Notes under the pieces: generated by a model | Database searches by the model: none | The model's input: only the letters and a program-made list of their open reading frames with translations | What the model was told of the DNA's origin: nothing | NCBI RefSeq assembly: GCF_041296385.1 | Contig: NW_027184064.1 | Span: 806,001 to 870,000, forward strand | Origin: Aphelocoma coerulescens | Lineage: Eukaryota; Chordata; Aves; Passeriformes; Corvidae | DNA: 64,000 nucleotides | Reading direction: 5' to 3' | Translations under genes and position numbers: made by a program | Shown here: piece by piece, positions 1 through 12,100 of the stretch | How the letters are laid out: the number at the start of each line of letters is the position of its first letter | How positions within the stretch are numbered: the first letter of the stretch is position 1

Positions 1-163
1 GCTCTAGCACTGCCTGTTCCTGACTTCTCCAGCAAGGCAACACCATTCTTGTACCACTGGTACTCAGACGGAGGGGAGCCCTCCGTCTCCTTACAGCTCA
101 TCTGCACGACTGTTCCCGTCATTGCGGAGCTGGGTACGTCACACATTGGAGTAGTCGGAGCAA
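1..163 (-). CDS. JAM2: JAM2 coding exon 5, partial (second Ig domain)
   Basis: Acceptor TTTCACTGTCCAG, then VAPTTPMCDVPSSAMTG and the B strand with MSCKE, then the EYQWYKNG segment with the C-strand tryptophan. This is the start of the C2-type Ig domain of JAM2. The exon is open to position 1, so its 3' end and all downstream exons are outside the window. Confidence 0.93.
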
Positions 164-3100
164 CTGGACAGTGAAATTGCACTTGTTACACATGCACTTT
201 TTACATATATACATGTACTGTCCACGTAACAACAGGCTGACAGTCATAGTGAGGAGGTGAGTACTTGTGCACATTTGATAACTACCACATCAATGAAATC
301 AGGTGCAGGAGAAGGGTTAGAAGGCAGAATCGTGCTCCTGAGAGCACAGTAAAATTTATGAGTTGCTAAAAATGGAAGAGGTGCTTACTGCTAGCCTCCC
401 CCCACCATATGCTGTGTCATCCTGTCTCCAATCTGTGCACTTTCATCCAACCCCAGAGAGTTCGTTTCACTTTGTTTCTTGTATGGAACCTCTTGTTCAC
501 AGACAGAGATGGGCTAACTCAGGGAATCTGTAGTCCAGCAATTGCCTCCTTCCCTGCCCTAGTATTTAAAAACTGAAGGGAGGAAGAGGAAAAAGAGTTT
601 TTGTATTAAAAGGAGTCAACTTTTGAGAAGTGATTGTCAGATTAACTGAGATTGGCAGTCATCATAGGCACTTTGTAAACCCCAGTCTGATGACCAAAAC
701 CAATTGGTTACTACATTCCAGTTTAAATTAAACATTCCCCCACAGAGATGCAGGAGAACTGTTTGTTCCTTCTCCTATCAAGATGAACATCTCTTTTTTG
801 ATTTTTAATATGCGAACAGAAAAGAAACTTAATTTTTTATTTTTTGGTACTTAACATTATATAGAAGACAAATAATGGTGAAGAGGCATCCATGGAACAT
901 TAAAAGAACAACTGACACCTTAACAAGTATTGATAGTTTTTTCTTGGTTGATTTTAAGACAAAAAGCAGAAATAAAGAAAACCAAGTGCAATACTAATTC
1001 ACATTAACTTTCAAAAAGGTTTGTATGCAACACATTTCCCTTTCTCCTTTGGCCCTGAAGATTTCAACTTTAAATTAAGAAGCCACATTTAAAACAGGAA
1101 AGCTGTTGAGAAAGTAGAAGAAAAAAGGATTGTGGGGTTACCTCATTGTTGGTGTTAATCAGAAGTTCATGCATTTATCATCCTTTATGACGAACTTAAG
1201 AGACTTTATACATAATTTTAAAAGATCTATTATTTTTAATAGGACAAATATAGAATCTACAAAAGCAAGTATTTTCTTTTGCCCCTGTACAGGTAAAAAA
1301 GGAAAACTATTGGCCTCTACCACTCATCCAGTGGGACAAATACCTAACCCAATGTGAGAACAATGTGCTCAGTATTCACTTTTCCATCTGTTCCCTAACT
1401 GGCTAAGAAGACAAAGACCAACAAAGAACAACTGCCCTCCAGCAGGCACCACCATCTCTCCTGTAAATAAAGTCCACAGATTGCCAGCTGTCTGGCTGTC
1501 ATTGCACAAAGACTCTCTCCTTCCAAAACCAGGAGGAGACTGTAGCATACTGGAATGAACTTCTGCTCATGAATATTTGATAAGTGTTGACAGATGCTGA
1601 CATTCCAGTGCCAAACACCGTGATCGTCTTATCCAGATTCTCAGTCACTGAGCAATTTCAGTTTTGAGAACTGAAACTCACTTTTATATAATAAAACCCT
1701 AGTTATGTCCCTTTCTAATGCAAGCGTGACTTTTGCCAAGCTGTTTTGTGATGTTGTAGAATGTTCATGTGCAAGTGTGTTTATAAATCCATCCCGAAGA
1801 AGACCCAAAAGCCCAGCAGCCACACACTGCGTGGACAACCCTACCTTCAACACCCCAACACCCCATCATCCTGTTTCTTTGAAGAAGCCTAAGTAATAAA
1901 GCTTGTACCCAATACTGTGAGAGTAATAGTAGCCTCTCCCAGGCGTTGCCCTTCTTCACTCTTGGCACTGATTTCACAGCGGTAGGTCCCAGAATCCCTT
2001 CTAGTCACATTCCTAATTCGGATTCCTGTGTTCAGCATCTCTGCTCGGCCTCGAAGATCACCTTTAGGGAGAACGGACAGAGAGGTTTTTGCTCTTTGTT
2101 TATAGAATCATAGAATGACAGAATAGTTTGGAGTGGAAGGGACCTTAAGATCATCTCATTTCACCCCCACTGCCATGGGCAAGGACACCTCCACTAGATC
2201 AGGTTGTTCCAAGCCCCATCCAACCTAGCGTGGAACACTTCCAGGGATGGGGCAGCCACAGTTCCTCTGGGCAACCTGTGCCAGTGCCTCACCACCCTCA
2301 CAGGGAAGAATTTCCTGTGTATATTTCCTCTGTAAATCTAACCTAGATTTCCCCTCTTTCAGTCTGAAAGCAAATATCTATGGCTCATTGGCTTATTCTG
2401 AAATCACATACAATTTATTTATGTCATATTTAATACAATAATTTAATATAATAATTAAATTATTATAAATTTAATTTACTTAGGTCATATTGTACATTAA
2501 ACTATTGCTCATTTGTTCAGTGTTAGTTACCTATCAGCAAACAGCAATATGTAATCCCTTTCCCAAGACAGTATGAACCTTCAATTTACTACAAATAATC
2601 ACCCTCAATTAAAAAACCTCCATCTGCCATACATTATCCAGTTGGAAGATGGAATGCACTTTTCTGCAGGTATTTCAAGAAAATATGTGTAGCAATAGTG
2701 AGGTGACTGAAAGACATCACTTTCCACTAGAGACATGGCAATCACTAACTTAATTACCTTAAAGAAAAAGTTGTGAGTGAGACCACAGCAGAGTACTTGA
2801 CACTTTAACTTGGCAAGAAAAACTTAATGGATTTAGCAAAGTGCCATCAGACTTCTTACAATAAATTTGGGTTTTTTTTTATTCTACGGCTTATTATGAA
2901 ATTCAAGTCCCATGCACACACAGAACCATGAGTTCCAGTGTTTCTCTATATTAAATGTATGCAGAAAAAAAACAAGTTCATCAACAAGGTCAGCACATCT
3001 GCAAGTTCTACAAACTTACAAAATTTCTGTGCTTTTATTTCACTTCTCAACCTTCATTTATTGTGTACAGTGTAACAGAGACCCATATTTTCTTTAACAC

Positions 3101-6100
3101 ACAAAGCTAAGTCCTTTTCAGAACATACAAAGAGAAATTCTACTTCTGAAAAGAATACAAATAATTTAAAATATACAGCTGAGTTTATATTTTATGTATA
3201 TAAAAAATGCTGCATTATTCATATCTAAGCCTCCTGCTTTACAGGAGGCTTCAGAAACCTCTTTTTAGGGTAGGAGTGCAGAGCCTGCAGTAGTTTAGGG
3301 GAGTTTACATCTGCATGCAATTTCATTGTTGAAAAATCCCAAGGAATCTGCAGTGCCATTTTTATTAGTCTTGAGTTTTATTATATTTAACTTCATTAAA
3401 AAGGTAACTCATAATCGACGATTTTATAAAGTAATGTCTTTTTTTCCCCAGAGAAGAAGAATTCTTCTCAAAATGATAGGTCTTCTATATGAACAGTCAA
3501 GAGCCTTCTTCAGTCATTTTCCTGGTGTTGTTCCCCAAGAAAAAGTCAATAGCTATGCTAGAGAATGATATGTTAAGCCATCCATCTGCTTGTAGTACTG
3601 TACCTGTAAATTCACTATTGTAGTAGACAAATGAGACTCCTTGAGACTGGATTTTCTTCCACTCTATTCTTAAACTCATCCCTTTTGAAAATTTGTGTTT
3701 GCAGCTAAGAATAGCCTCTAGAGGGAGGAAAAAAAATAAAGACAAAAGACAAAATTGGAGAGTTTAGTATTGTGTTGGTACACATTCAGGCTCCATGAAA
3801 TTCATGTTCCCCCTTCAAAAGAACTTGTGCAGTCAGCAATGGCCAGATCTACTTCTCAAAGTGATGCTTCTCCAGATTTACACAAACACAGGGGGAAAAA
3901 GAAACCAGTAATTTTCCTATACTTCAGTGGCCTTTGGACCAAACTTCAGATGCTGGGGACTAGATATCCCCATGCTGGATAGGGTTTATTACTTTCCCCA
4001 TCCAACATGGGAATATCTAGTTCATCAATTACATTCTTTATTACTACCCTCATTTTAGTTTAAACATTTTTGAGCACCCCTTAAAAAAGGGACCCCGACC
4101 CTGTTATTAACAATATTTTGTGAATTACCATTCTGAATTCAGTATCACTAGTTTTTATGTTTTAATGTATAACTTAATTTAGATGGAAAACATTCCAGTA
4201 AGATGTCTGAAGAAACAAGCGCAATATAGACCTTGCTACCTGTAAGCTACTAATTTTCCAATACAGGCCACAGTATCAAAGAGCAAAAGCCTTTATAGTT
4301 TTGGCAAGGCCTGTCTAGCTTTCATGACACAAACATGCACTGCTCAAACATAATCAACCATCATCCCCCTTTCCAGTCTCAGCAAACGAGGCTGGAAGGC
4401 AATTAAGAGCTACTGACAGATCTACTCACTTGCCCTTCAGAGTCTGATTTCCTAGGTCTGCTCTGAAAAGAAACAAAAAGTCAGGCTGGTAGCCTTGGTG
4501 ATACCTCACAGGGGGAAAAAATGTCCAGACTTGGAGGAAAAAATGAGGCAGGAGGGCATTCCTTGCCAGAAACATGTTACATATGCACTGGCCACTTCAA
4601 AAAACATGCTGTGCACTCAGGAAGTCTGAGGTTCCTGACTTCAGCTTGAGTGGATGGGTGGAGGCTTCCTGAGTCTTAAGATTTGCTAGTTTCCTTTCCA
4701 TTTTGTTTTTGTGTCCTTCTAACAAAGAAAGAACATCATTCAAGCTCAGCTTGCTTTTGCTACTGGCCTTGTGACAGCTGGCTGGTCTAATGAGCTGGTG
4801 TCTATTAGCTGACACAGAGACAGCTCAGCTGAAGTGTTCTCAGCTGAACAAGTCTCGAATGAGCTGCCCCTTTCTTGCATGCCATGTGTTTTTGTTTCAG
4901 AAAAAACCCTAGCACTAATGCCCACCCACTAATCTTATTCGGAGAAAAGGAATAGATGGAAGAAAGGGAGCGTGCACAGAACAGAGACAACATAATAAAA
5001 TCCTCCTTAGTTATAGCTCCCCTCTCCCACTTTTTCCTATAGTAATGGAGTCAGGGAGAGGTATTTTCCAGAGCAGGTGTACTTGACTTGCATTAAGGTA
5101 GGCCCACAGGATGCTGTGCATCAGCACTGGTACTGCTAGGCCTGCAAAAGCCCTCTGGAATTTTGGAGAGGTCTGCACAATGTTTAATTTGGATTTATAT
5201 CTGATCTGGAGGCTATAATTGGTGATAAAATTATAGAATATCTCAAGTTGGAAGAAACCCTAAGGATCAGTGAGCCCGACTTCCTGCTCCTTGCAGAACT
5301 ACCTAAAACTAAACCATGACTGGGAGTGTCACCTAGATGCTCCTTGAGGCTCTGTCAGGCTTGGTGCCATGACCACTTCCCTGGGCAGCATGTCCCAGTG
5401 CCTGACCATCCTCCTCTACAGTAACAGGAGTTAGAGGGAAAAAGGAAAATGCTGCACTCAGTGGAATAACTACATCTATCAGCCCTACCATCCATTAGCG
5501 CTGCTACACATGGGGAACTTGGCTTGGCATCTGGGCTGTGCTAAACTGATTTCATTCAATATACAAATAACAAAAGAACAAAATGCAAGCCATATACCAT
5601 ATAAAAAGACAGAACCTAATCAAGCTTTAACATTACCTGAAGCGTTTCTCTCTGCTTTTGCCTGCCTTGAGCTCTAAATGTATTGTCAAGAGAAGAATAC
5701 TTAACAGAAGTCCAGATGACAGCTTTAGAGACCGTTAAAATATTTGATTATTACCTCAAGAAGCTGAGTAAGGTTTAAAGCTCAGAGAACAGTTTTTTAA
5801 ATCCCAAATTCCCACCTCTCTCCACTCCAACCAAATTCAAAACCAAACCCACATAACCCACAAACCTCACACTACACTACACCCCTTTCTCATCTACCCA
5901 TCAAACAGGTTTTCTTCTTTGCCTCTGTAAGTTCTCCACCCCATTATTTGAAGTAATTTTCTATTTTATATATGATACATACATATATAATTATGTAAAT
6001 AACCATTATAGCTACTGACAAGTAAAAACAGACATTAAATTATTGTTACTTGTAATTAGCTAACTTTTAACTATTCTCTCTAGTCCCTCACTTTTCTGTC

Positions 6101-9100
6101 TTGTAAGATATTTAATACAATGATATTTCTCCTTTCCATCAGTTCCCATAATTTTGTGCAGAAGGAAACCAGGCAGAAGTTACAGAACTGACAAACAAGT
6201 CATAGAACCATAGAACAGGTGAGGTTGAAAAGGATCTCTGGGGAGCACCTAGTTCAACCCCACCTTGAGTAAGAGAAAATGGGGACAAGACAAAAATAAC
6301 ACAGAGTCAGTGGAGAGAGCAGGCACAAGACCCCTCAGGAAAGAGGAAGACAACCTCAATACTGGCACAGGCTCTGTATACATAGTTTACATGTATTGTG
6401 TATATGTTAAAAATTATCACACCAATGCCCATACCGTACCCTTAAACTCCTCTGCTTTTACATTTTTGTTATCTGTTTCAATGGAGATTCCAGACACATC
6501 AGGATCTGCAAGGGGACAGCAAAAAAAAAAAACAATTCAGCAATAAACATTGTGATTTCATATGTCCTTCAGCAGTGTCATGGTTTAGCAGCTACCAGCA
6601 GTATTTTTGAGACTTTCTTACACTGTACAAATTAGAAATTGCCTACTAGAAAGAGTACAAACTAAGAGCTAGACCAGGACTGGCCTTGAACAATTAATCT
6701 TTTTTCTCCAGGCTCTGGCATCTGTAAAAAATAAGTAATATTTTTTTTACAACAGCATAATGATATTTACATGTAAGAAGTTCTATATAAACAGTAAATG
6801 TTTTATACTGCGATAATGTTTCAGTCTGTTTTTAACTGGGAGACATCTATTAATCCCCAAGTGTATGTTCCATTACATTCTTACTACAAGGCATGCACGT
6901 TTGCTGAAAAATACCACTTACAGCTTCTACAGGGTAGCAGGTATATACAGCAGTTGGCAATTACCTCAAATTCTTGTTGAAATGGGAAAGAAAACATTAA
7001 TCCATATTCATCTAGTTTTTACTCAAAGAGAGAAAAAATCCCCACACATTCTTGGATATCTCGTCGCATTCCACTGAGGGGGAACTTCAGGGAGTTCTTT
7101 TAAAACAGATGATCTAGGATGGAATTAAGCAAAACGAGGCAAGTATTGTATCTGAGAACCATTAATTGGTAGTGAAAAGGATGCTGCCCTACTAAAGAAG
7201 AATGGAAAAGACAGAAAAGGAAGAAGGAGAAGGAAAAAGAATGGGGAGAGAAAGAGAAAGGGGCACAACGGAAAGAAAAAATGGGAGTTACCACCAGAAT
7301 TTCAGAGTGTGCTGTCAATGTCCATCTGGCAGGTTGTGCATGCATGTTTCCTGGTGGGGGGAGCCTGTGTGGCTCTCAGAGCAAAAGTGCAGTTCCTGCA
7401 TCGATGGGAGGCCAGACACAAGGTGAGTGGGCACTTGGGCAGGATGTACGGAACCCTGGACAGGGTCATGGTGGGTTTCATGGTGACAGGCTAGATCAGC
7501 GACGCAGGGTTGGAAACTGGTGGCTCAGGCAGGAACAAGGCAGGCAGGGCTGAAGCAGGTAGGGCATTGGGCAGGAACGCAGGGAGGCAGAACAGGCAAC
7601 AGCTGGAGCAGGTGAGGGACATGAAGTGGTAGGGCACACAGGAGGTGGTCAGCAGGTGTCCAGCCAGTGAGAGGGAGAGCGAGCAAGCGAGGGCTAGCAA
7701 GGGCCAGCGAAGGCAAAAACGGGAACAAAAGAACCAGCTACTCATAGCAAAATGACAAAAAGCTCTGAAGCTTGTGACACAGTTACTTTTATACCCCCTG
7801 GCTCCTCCCAAGGTCTGCAATGCTGACAGTAGACCATTGGCCCAGTCCAACATTCCGCTGCAGCCCATCGGTGAAGACCATTTGCCATCTGATTGGAGAA
7901 CCTCTCTGGAGGTCAGTGTCATTGGTGGTCTCCTACTGACTGCCTGTTACACCTGAGATGTGAGATGGCTAGGCGAAGTCTCCCGAGAGACAGGGCTTTC
8001 CATCTTCTCCTAGCTGCCTTCTGCAAGTAGCACTTGTGCAGCCCCTCCCCCATATACCTCTGGTAATTTCAAACAATGTTGAGACAGAACTCAAAATTAA
8101 ATTGGCTCCTCATACTCATGTACTGAGAACACTGAAATTCCAGAGAGAACAAGTGAAATAACCACTAGATCTACATCAACCCCCCACCCAGCTATCAGAA
8201 GTTGGTCACAGGTATTACGATTACTACACATCAGCTAGCAAGTGCTTAACAACAGCTGAACACAGTTCTTTACACAGTTTTTTTACACAGTTCTTTACAC
8301 ACAATTTTTTTTCCCCAAAAGCATCTCAAGTTCCCTTGGTTTAGGACTAGTTTTGAAGACAGCATGGACACTTCTAATGCAGTCCATTTCCTCCGTCTGC
8401 ATCAGCCAACTGAACAATTGCTATAGGGGTACTGACAAGAACAGAATTGCTTTGCATCAATGTTTAGAAACTTGACTTGGTTAAAAACAACTTTCTTTTC
8501 ACTGATAGAAACTAGGTAAATAGCAAGATTAGACTTTCTTAACCACACAAAACCTCCTTCATCCATCTCTAAAGAAATAGTTTCCCTTTCCCCTGCTTAA
8601 TGGGGGAAGAGTTGCATACACTCTAGCAGACGGATATCTAGTCTTGACCTGAAAACACAAACAAATCAACAATATCTTGCTTCATATGGCTTTCTTCTAA
8701 CAGTTGATTACTTCTGTTGAAGTTAGTGCCTCATCTCTGCCTTGAGTGAACCCATTTGCGCTTTCAGCTATGGGTTCTCAGTGATCAAAGTTAACATGCT
8801 GTTTTCTTTGTTTGAAGGTACCATCATAGAATCTTAGAAAGGTTTGTGTTGGAAGGGATCTTTAAAGGTCATCTAGTTCAAGCTCCCTGCAATGACCAGG
8901 AACATCTTCAACATGAGTAGGTTGTTCAGAGCCTCATCCAGCCTGACCCTGAATGTTTCCAGGGATGGGGCATCCACTATCTCTTTGGGTAATGTGTGCC
9001 ATGTTTCACCACCCTCACTGTAAAAACTTTCTTTTTCGTATCTATTCTGAATCAATCCTCTTTTAGTTTAAGCCATTACCCCTTGTCCTAACACACAACA

Positions 9101-12100
9101 GGCCCTAAAAAGTTTCTCCCCATCTTTTTTGTAAGTCCCTTTTAAGTACTGAAAGGCTGCAATAAGGTCTTCTCAGAGCCTTCTCTTCACAGGGTGAACA
9201 ACCCCAACTCTCTCAGACTGTTTTCATAGGAGAGGTGTCACATCCCCATGATCATTTTGGTGGCCCTCTGGACTTGCTTCAACAGGTCCCTCTCCTTCCT
9301 GTGCTGGGACACCACAGCTGGATGCAGCACTGCAGGTGGGGCCTCAGCAGAGCAGAGAAGAGGGGCAGAATCTCCTCCCTGCCCTGCTGCCCATGGGGCT
9401 TTGGATGCAGCCCAGCACACAGGGGATTTCTGGGCTTCCAGAGCACACGGCCGTGGCATGTCCAGCCTCTCATCAACCAGCACCCCCAAGTCCTCCTTGC
9501 AGGGCTCCTCTGGATCTGTTCATCCCCCAGCTTGGATTGGTATGAGGGGCTGGCCTAACCCAGGTGCAGCACTTTGAACTCAGTCTTTTTAAACCTCATG
9601 ACATTCCCCTGGGACATTTCTTGAGCTAGTCCAGGACCTTCTAGATGACATCCCATCGTTCAAGGGTGGCAACAGCACCACTCCGCTTGGTCTCATCTGC
9701 AAATCTGCTGAGGGTGCGTTCAATCCCTTTGTCTATGTCATTAATGAAGACATTAAACAACGCTGATCCCATACACCATAGTACCCTATCACAGTTTTCT
9801 TCTCAATTAAAGATCATTCCTTATGTTTTGTGCCTTTCTGGCACAACAGAGGGAATTCTTCATTCATTCTGTTCCTATGTCTTTTTTCCTCCTCAATTTT
9901 CTAGGTTTTTTTTCAGTATCCTTTAAAAATACGAATTGCAGTTGTACTGGTCTCTATAACCACTGCCTCTGAGTCATGGAGCAACACTCAGAATTGCTAT
10001 CTGACACCCTGGCACTGTAGCAAGAGTTCAGTTATTTATTCACTGTATACTGTGATGGGTTGACCTTGCGTGGCTGCTGGACATCCACACAGCTGCTCTT
10101 TCACTCATCCTCCTCAACATGACCAGGGAGAAAATACGAGTAAAAAGCTCATGGGTCAAGAGAAAGACAGAGAGTTTAGTTAGCAGTTACCATCACAGGC
10201 AAAACAGACTCAATTTAGGAAAAAATAATTAAGTTTACTGTGGTTTAAAATAGAATACATGCAGTAGTTGTGAGAATGAGCTCATCTCTGCTGCTCCTTC
10301 CTCTGCATGGTCTCCCCTGCTCCAGCATGGGCTGCTCTCTATAGGTCACAGTTACTGACAGGAGCCTGTTCCAACATGGATTCTCTGTGCTGCTTTCCTG
10401 CTATCTCACATCCCCTTCCAAATACATGTCCAACAATTCTTGTGTCTAAAAGAACACAGCCTCACACCTGACATCGTAAAGTGAATTTTCATGTGTGCAC
10501 ATTACCAAACAATACAAATTGTGTGTAACTATCCTGTCCATAATATATTTTATCATCAACTTTGTTACCCCAAAAAGAGTTATACATCAGAAATTTATAA
10601 TATGAAAATAAATAAGACATGAAGAATTCTAGCAATGACATTTATGTACTCCTAGCATACTGGAACAGCAAAAAAATATTTGCACTACAAATAGCACTTG
10701 GAAATTTTTTCCACCCCTCCAAGAAAGAAAACTTTCCTACTAAACTTTAAAGAAAGAAAGAAAAAAAATCCTGTTTATAAGCCCCCCTCATACCCTGCTG
10801 AAATGAGGAGGGAACCATTTCTCCAGCCCTTCCCAAAGCAGTTCCTGCAAGACCATATAGAGCCCAGCTCCTTGGTTTTGTTCAGGCTTGGTCTAGAATA
10901 GCCTTAAGTCAGCAATTTTCTTTTTAACCTATTATGTCCTATTTAGATTTGTGGGAAAAAAATTACCCCTAACTTTTACCCAAACCCTGTTTCTAGAACA
11001 ATACTCCTCCCCTCTTCCCCCATATTCTAGATGCCAATAGTTATCAAATCACATTTATCTATTGAAATATAATCTTCCTCCATTAATGGGAGGAGCATTT
11101 TATTCTGAGACTGACAGCAGCTAACACCTGTTAACATTTCAAAAGGAAGCCTTTCTAGGTCTCCAATATGTGGATAAAACCATTTATAAATTATTGGCAC
11201 ATCAACGTCTTCTGCCTGGACACAAAACAGCTCAAGTACATGCAATTCACCAATGTATTACATTCACTGTTTCATGAGCCTGGAAATTTCTCTCCTTCTC
11301 ATTAATACAGATGTCATGCAGCTCACTGTCATGATCAAATATTCACAGAATATGAAGCCACAAAAGGAAAAACACATTTTATGACTTCTGGAGCAGGACC
11401 ATGGTATGTACTTTTCACTATGGAAGTCATTACAGAATTACTTTGCAAGCTTTGTATTGGGAGCTTGCAATTGCATGAAGTCTCCATATTTACCCTTACA
11501 TCAAGGGATTTATAGAACACATGAAGATTCTATTATGCAATACAATTAAGTAGAAAATATGAGAAAGAGGGGGAGAAAGGGAAAGAAGCTCAACATACAC
11601 ACAGCCCTCTTCCTCATACACACAAACCACACATATCCATGACCCTTGTCAAGAAGCTGTAGAGTCCAAACAGTAACGTAAGGTGGTGCAGGGACAGCTG
11701 ACAAAATTAAAACCATTATATACTCTGATCAAGCAGAAAGATAGGAGAGGTCCTTAAAGCTAGAGCATCTCTTCCTTTAGATGTCCTTCAAGAAGGACCT
11801 CTGCCAAATATTCAGAATCCAAGTCTTCAGCTTTGGATTTTAATTCACCATATAAAGAGCAATAGTGAAAAGATGACATATTACTGTACCAGTAAACCTT
11901 TTATTCAGGCTGCTTTTTAAAGACCAGGAAAAAAAAAATAAAGCTGCTTTTACATGTCAGTAACTATACTTGTTTAGAACTAAACTCCAAAAACCCACAC
12001 TTTCCAGTGGATAAACACCCATAGCCGTAAACTGAAACTACTAGCTGGAGGAATCATTAAGGAAAAACGTATTAGTCAAATCAAAACAAAGGAAACAATG

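Noticed and set aside
7491..7922. 143-codon minus-strand frame
   Set aside because: It spans the TATA box and leader of an LTR-like element and is C/T-biased low-complexity protein.
9235..9577. Overlapping open frames of 65-109 codons on both strands
   Set aside because: They lie in a CR1 fragment; the sequence is the decayed CR1 ORF2 region.
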